DNA of 45,751 nt from contig JBBSAJ010000018.1 in assembly GCA_038252405.1 (NCBI GenBank), positions 1-45,751 of the forward strand. The letters are read 5' to 3'. The notes beneath the pieces are model-generated. The model saw nothing but the letters and a program-made list of their open reading frames with translations. It was not told the DNA's origin and made no database searches. Positions 42,547 through 45,751 of the stretch are shown piece after piece (position 1 is the first letter of the stretch; every line of letters starts with the position of its first letter). The translations under genes and the position numbers were made by a program. Source of the DNA: DATCDE01 sp038252405. GTDB taxonomy: Bacteria; Actinomycetota; Actinomycetes; Prado026.

Positions 42547-43932
42547 GTGCCGCTCGTCGCCGGGATCGACTCGTCCACCCAGTCCGTCAAGGTCGTCGTC
42601 CGCGACGCTGAGACCGGGGCGTTCGTGCGCACCGGCCGGGCGCCCCACCCGGACGGCACGGAGTGTCCGCCGCAGGCCTGGTGGGAGTCGCTGGCCGAGG
42701 CGTCGGCCGGGCTGCTCGACGACGTCGCCGCGGTGTCGGTCGCCGGCCAGCAGCACGGCATGGTGGCCCTGGACGCCGACGGCGAGCCGGCCCGCCCGGC
42801 GCTGCTGTGGAACGACACCCGCAGCGCCCCGGACGCAGCCGACCTGGTGGCCGAGGGCGGGGGACCGGCGGAGTGGGCGCGGGCGGTGGGCTCGGTGCCG
42901 GTCGCCAGCTTCACCGTGACCAAGCTGCGCTGGCTGGCCCGGCACGAGCCGGACCTCGCGGCCCGGGTCGAACGCGTGCTGCTGCCGCACGACTGGCTGA
43001 CCTGGCGGCTGGCCGGCCGCCCCGACGAGCCGACCACCGACCGCGGCGACGCCTCGGGCACCGGCTACTGGTCGCCCGCGACGGGGGAGTACCGCCCGGA
43101 CCTGCTTCGGCTGGCGTTCGGCCGTGACGTCGCGGTGCCGCGGGTCGCCGCTCCGGCCGAGGTGGTCGGCGAACTGCCCGGCGGGGTGCTGCTGGCCCCC
43201 GGCTCCGGCGACAACATGGGCGCCGGGCTGGGGCTGGGACTGGTCCCCGGCGACGTCGTCGTCTCGCTGGGCACCTCGGGGACCGCGTTCGCGGTCTCGG
43301 AGGTGCCGGCTGCCGACGTGTCGGGAGCCGTCGCGGGGTTCGCCGACGCCACCGGGCGGTACCTGCCCCTGGTCGCCACGCTCAACGCCGCCCGGGTGCT
43401 CGCCGCCGGGGCTCGGCTGCTCGGCGTCGACCTGGATAGGTTCGGCGACCTGGCGCTGCGCGCCGAGGCCGGCGCGGGCGGGTTGGTGCTGCTGCCGTAC
43501 CTCGATGGCGAGCGGACGCCGAACCTGCCCGATGCCACCGGCAGCCTGCACGGCATCACCCGGGACAACCTCACCCCGCAGAACGTGGCCAGGGCGTGCG
43601 TCGAGGGCATGCTGTGCGGCCTGGCCGACGCCATCGACGCGCTGGTGGCCGTGGGCGTCCGGCCGCAGCGGGTGCTGCTGATCGGCGGCGCCGCGGCCTC
43701 CGCCGCGGTGCGAGCGGTCGCCCCCGCGCTGTTCGGCCTGCCGGTGCAGGTACCCCCGCCGAGTGAGTACGTGGCCGACGGCGCGGCGCGGCAGGCGGCC
43801 TGGGTCCTGCTCGGCGGTGCCCAGCCACCGGCCTGGCCGGTCGAGGGCACCGAGGTCGTCGAGGCCGCCGCGACCCCGCAGGTGCGGGCGGCCTACGCGG
43901 CCGCGCGCGGGGCGCTGCACGGCGGGGCATGA
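42547..43932 (+). CDS. xylB: xylulokinase
   Basis: This 461-residue FGGY-family kinase phosphorylates D-xylulose to xylulose 5-phosphate. The N-terminus G-I-D-S-S-T-Q-S-V-K binds phosphate. A-G-Q-Q-H-G-M-V-A-L and L-L-W-N-D-T-R-S are xylulokinase marks, and the catalytic base is D222 in G-S-G-D-N-M-G-A-G. S-L-G-T-S-G and G-G-A-A-A-S lie in the ATP lobe. No xylose isomerase gene is seen in the window. The GTG at 42547 has a -10 box 7 nt upstream. The stop overlaps the next gene as ATGA, and a xylose-type binding protein follows, which supports a pentose role. Confidence 0.92.
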   Translation: MPLVAGIDSSTQSVKVVVRDAETGAFVRTGRAPHPDGTECPPQAWWESLAEASAGLLDDVAAVSVAGQQHGMVALDADGEPARPALLWNDTRSAPDAADLVAEGGGPAEWARAVGSVPVASFTVTKLRWLARHEPDLAARVERVLLPHDWLTWRLAGRPDEPTTDRGDASGTGYWSPATGEYRPDLLRLAFGRDVAVPRVAAPAEVVGELPGGVLLAPGSGDNMGAGLGLGLVPGDVVVSLGTSGTAFAVSEVPAADVSGAVAGFADATGRYLPLVATLNAARVLAAGARLLGVDLDRFGDLALRAEAGAGGLVLLPYLDGERTPNLPDATGSLHGITRDNLTPQNVARACVEGMLCGLADAIDALVAVGVRPQRVLLIGGAAASAAVRAVAPALFGLPVQVPPPSEYVADGAARQAAWVLLGGAQPPAWPVEGTEVVEAAATPQVRAAYAAARGALHGGA

Positions 43933-44294
43933 CCCGCGTCCCGCCCGGCTGGCCGGCCGAGGTTCCCCCGCCGGACGCCCCGGACTGGGAGCGTCGGGCG
44001 GCCGGCTGGCTGCTCGACCTGTGCCCGCCCGAGTTCCGCGGGTACGAGGTGCTGACCCGGCAGAACCGGCTGCTCGCCTACCTGGCCGCCCACCAGGTGG
44101 ACGCCGCGATCGCCGGGGTCAGGTCCGCGCTGGCCTCGGTGCGGGCGGACCTGCGCGACGTCCTGTCCCCGCCGGCCATGGGGGAGGCGATCGACGTGCT
44201 GGAACGGGAGGGGGCCCGGCTGGAGGGGGTTCGCCGCTCGGTGGCGCTCGTGCAGGAGGCGTTGGCCGGCACCCGCCGACCGCCCCGGCTTTAG
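43929..44294 (+). CDS. small conserved-looking protein of unknown function, coupled to xylB
   Basis: This 121-residue soluble protein is one I do not recognise. It starts with a Pro-rich stretch, then W-E-R-R-A-A-G-W-L-L-D-L-C-P-P-E-F-R-G-Y. The rest is mainly helical with regular Leu/Ala/Val spacing (A-A-I-A-G-V-R-S-A-L-A-S-V-R) and a charged C-terminal helix, so it may form a helical bundle or coiled coil. The ATG at 43929 overlaps the xylB stop by 4 nt, which is strong support that the frame is translated. It may be an uncharacterised general actinobacterial protein and not part of xylose metabolism. Confidence 0.7.
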   Translation: MTRVPPGWPAEVPPPDAPDWERRAAGWLLDLCPPEFRGYEVLTRQNRLLAYLAAHQVDAAIAGVRSALASVRADLRDVLSPPAMGEAIDVLEREGARLEGVRRSVALVQEALAGTRRPPRL

Positions 44295-44303
44295 CCAGCT
44301 GAA

Positions 44304-44325
44304 CCGTTCGTAACGGAATTGTTAC
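44304..44325. repeat. overlapping short palindromes after the 121-aa gene
   Basis: CCGTTCGTAACGG (44304-44316) is a perfect 5-bp inverted repeat with a 3-nt centre. GTAAC (44310-44314) also pairs with GTTAC (44321-44325). They may be an operator for the xylF-type gene or a weak terminator for xylB and its partner. Confidence 0.45.
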
Positions 44326-44357
44326 CGGTTTGCGTCCCCAGAGGTTGCTCAATCCTC

Positions 44358-44400
44358 TTGAACCGGCGGCTCGGGGTGCATATGTTGCGGCTGACAACAT
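44358..44400 (+). promoter_or_regulatory. promoter and operator of the xylose-binding protein gene
   Basis: TTGAAC (44358-44363) and TATGTT (44381-44386) are spaced by 17 bp, a good sigma-70-type promoter. ATGTTG (44382-44387) and CAACAT (44395-44400) form a perfect inverted repeat with a 7-nt centre covering the -10 box and the likely transcription start. That is a typical place for a sugar-responsive repressor of the ROK or LacI type. The leader is then about 120 nt, with GGAAAGGA at 44496-44503 as the ribosome-binding site. Confidence 0.6.
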
Positions 44401-44513
44401 TCGTGGTGAACGGGGACCGAACCGCGGGAACGGGATCCACACGTGCTCACAGATCCACTCGAGCGGGCCCACCCGTCACGGTACGAACCTCGTCAGGAAA
44501 GGATTCGGGTCAT

Positions 44514-45629
44514 ATGAGGAAGAACGCACTCGTCGCTGTCGCCGGTCTCTCGGTCGCAGCGCTCGGACTGGCTGCCTGTGGCAGCAGCAGCAGTGGTGGC
44601 GGGGGGACCAGCGCCTCGGCCTCCGCGACCGGCAAGGCGGCGTACGTCGGCGTGATCCTGCCCGACACCGCTTCGTCGTCCCGCTGGGAGAACAACGACC
44701 GGCCGTACCTCGAGGCCGCCTTCAAGGCCGCCGGTGTGAAGTACGACATCCAAAACGCCCAGGGCGACAAGGCGAAGTTCCAGACCATCGCCGACGGCAT
44801 GCTCAACGAGGGTGTCAACGTCCTCATGATCGTCAACCTGGACAGCCCCACGGGTGCGGCCGTGGAGGCGAAGGCCAAGGCCCAGGGCGTCGCGACCATC
44901 GACTACGACCGGCTGACGCTGGGCGGCGGGGCGTCGTACTACGTCTCGTTCGACAACGTCGCAGTCGGCACGGCTGAGGGCACCGGCCTGGTGAAGTGCA
45001 TGCAGGCCCTGGGCAAGAAGACCGGCAACGTCGTCCTGCTCAACGGCTCGCCGACCGACAACAACGCGACCCTGTTCAAGCAGGGCTACGAGAAGGTCAT
45101 CAAGGACGCCGGCTACACAGTCGTCGCCGACCAGTCGGTCCCCGACTGGGACAACACCAAGGCCGGCACGATCTTCGAGCAGATCTTCGCCGCGCAGAAG
45201 GGCAAGATCGACGGAGTTGACGCCGCCAACGACGGCCTCGGCGGTGCCGTGGTCGCCGTGCTCGCCCGCAACGGCCTCGCCGGCAAGGTCCCGGTGACCG
45301 GCCAGGACGCGACCGACCCGGGTCTGCAGCGTGTGCTGCTGGGCACCCAGTGCGTGACCGTCTACAAGGCGATCAAGAAGGAGGCTGACGCGGCGTCTGC
45401 GCTGGCCATCGCGCTGGCCAAGGGCGACACCCAGCAGGCTGACACGCTGGCGACTGGGACTGTGCAGGACACCCAGACCAACCAGCCGGTCAAGTCCGTG
45501 CTGCTGACCCCGGTGGGGATCTACCCGGAGAACGTGAAGGACGTCGTGGCTGACGGCTTCACGACTGCGGCCAAGCTGTGCACCACCGTCGAGCTCAAGG
45601 CGGCGTGCACGAAGTACGGGGTCTCCTGA
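44514..45629 (+). CDS. xylF: D-xylose-type ABC transporter substrate-binding lipoprotein
   Basis: This 371-residue periplasmic-binding-type lipoprotein has a signal peptide with lipobox L-A-A-C22, followed by a Ser/Gly linker. The mature part is of the XylF group: S-R-W-E-N-N-D-R-P near the start, A-T-I-D-Y-D-R-L, Y-Y-V-S-F-D-N, L-N-G-S-P-T-D-N-N-A-T-L-F, D-Q-S-V-P-D-W and G-Q-D-A-T-D-P-G. These residues line the pentose site in XylF. It should deliver D-xylose or a similar sugar to an ABC importer whose ATPase and permease genes would lie past the window edge. It has its own promoter and operator. The ATG at 44514 is 10 nt after GGAAAGGA. Confidence 0.92.
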   Translation: MRKNALVAVAGLSVAALGLAACGSSSSGGGGTSASASATGKAAYVGVILPDTASSSRWENNDRPYLEAAFKAAGVKYDIQNAQGDKAKFQTIADGMLNEGVNVLMIVNLDSPTGAAVEAKAKAQGVATIDYDRLTLGGGASYYVSFDNVAVGTAEGTGLVKCMQALGKKTGNVVLLNGSPTDNNATLFKQGYEKVIKDAGYTVVADQSVPDWDNTKAGTIFEQIFAAQKGKIDGVDAANDGLGGAVVAVLARNGLAGKVPVTGQDATDPGLQRVLLGTQCVTVYKAIKKEADAASALAIALAKGDTQQADTLATGTVQDTQTNQPVKSVLLTPVGIYPENVKDVVADGFTTAAKLCTTVELKAACTKYGVS

Positions 45630-45649
45630 CCCGATAGTCCGGTAGGGGT

Positions 45650-45669
45650 GGGCCCCCGCGGGCGGGCCC
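45650..45669 (+). terminator. GC hairpin after the xylose-binding protein gene
   Basis: GGGCCC at 45650-45655 and 45664-45669 can form a 6-bp stem with an 8-nt loop, 20 bases past the stop. Such stems after binding-protein genes often protect the 3' end of that message and lower expression of the downstream ABC genes. The surrounding C- and A-runs at the window end may be of poor sequence quality. Confidence 0.4.
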
Positions 45670-45751
45670 CCCCAACCGCGGGCAAAAACCCCCGGCCCCC
45701 ACGCCAACCCGACAGCGAGGGGCACCCAGGTCCGCGGGAAATGCAGCGCCC

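Overview
The window is 45.7 kb of very GC-rich bacterial chromosome from an actinobacterium (Actinomycetota). Evidence for this is the strong G/C bias at third codon positions, frequent GTG starts, and families that are largely or wholly actinobacterial: SepH, DUF7455, DUF4193, DUF3093, DUF3710, DUF3159, DUF4235 and DUF5998. I cannot fix the genus. No rRNA, tRNA, CRISPR array, prophage or complete insertion sequence was seen. The gene content is mostly housekeeping, with 43 supported protein-coding features.

Layout. 1-940: end of a gene cut by the window edge (possibly a transposase), then a small membrane protein behind four 11-bp-phased CTCA boxes. 940-10.5 kb: a GT39-like membrane glycosyltransferase, a DUF7455 zinc-ribbon protein, a topoisomerase IV-type pair (parE on +, parC on -) with an Apd1-like [2Fe-2S] protein coupled to parC, and an acyl-CoA synthetase. 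10.5-14 kb: pseudouridine degradation (psuG-psuK, -) and a PLP-dependent decarboxylase (+). 14-21.3 kb: a GNAT/acyl-CoA synthetase fusion protein, an MFS carrier, then a + run of DUF5998, phosphodiesterase, thymidine kinase and sulfurtransferase. 21.3-28.9 kb: sepH, a membrane protein, an MFS carrier, hemH with an inositol monophosphatase, a gamma-carbonic-anhydrase-like protein, DUF4193, an unknown membrane protein, DUF4235 and DUF3093. 28.9-39.5 kb: thioesterase-dut-DUF3710; an alpha/beta hydrolase; an OB-fold protein with DUF3159; two TrkA proteins; a KimA-like K+ permease coupled to an rRNA/tRNA m5U methyltransferase; and a second KimA-related permease carrying a C-terminal OB-fold domain. 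39.8-45.6 kb: aconitase, then xylulokinase, a small unknown protein and a xylose-type binding lipoprotein.

Three things stand out. First, six exactly 49-nt repeat elements form three pairs, each pair in inverted orientation (657-904, 5001-5126, 39585-39752). Second, a K+ homeostasis neighbourhood (two TrkA, two KimA-like permeases) contains a free OB-fold protein and a relative of that same OB domain fused to one permease, which suggests a functional link. Third, expression signals are very regular. Many genes have a TANNNT-like -10 box 6-8 nt before the start codon, which points to leaderless mRNAs, and operon partners are joined by 4-nt XTGA overlaps. One of these overlaps implies a CTG start codon for the methyltransferase.
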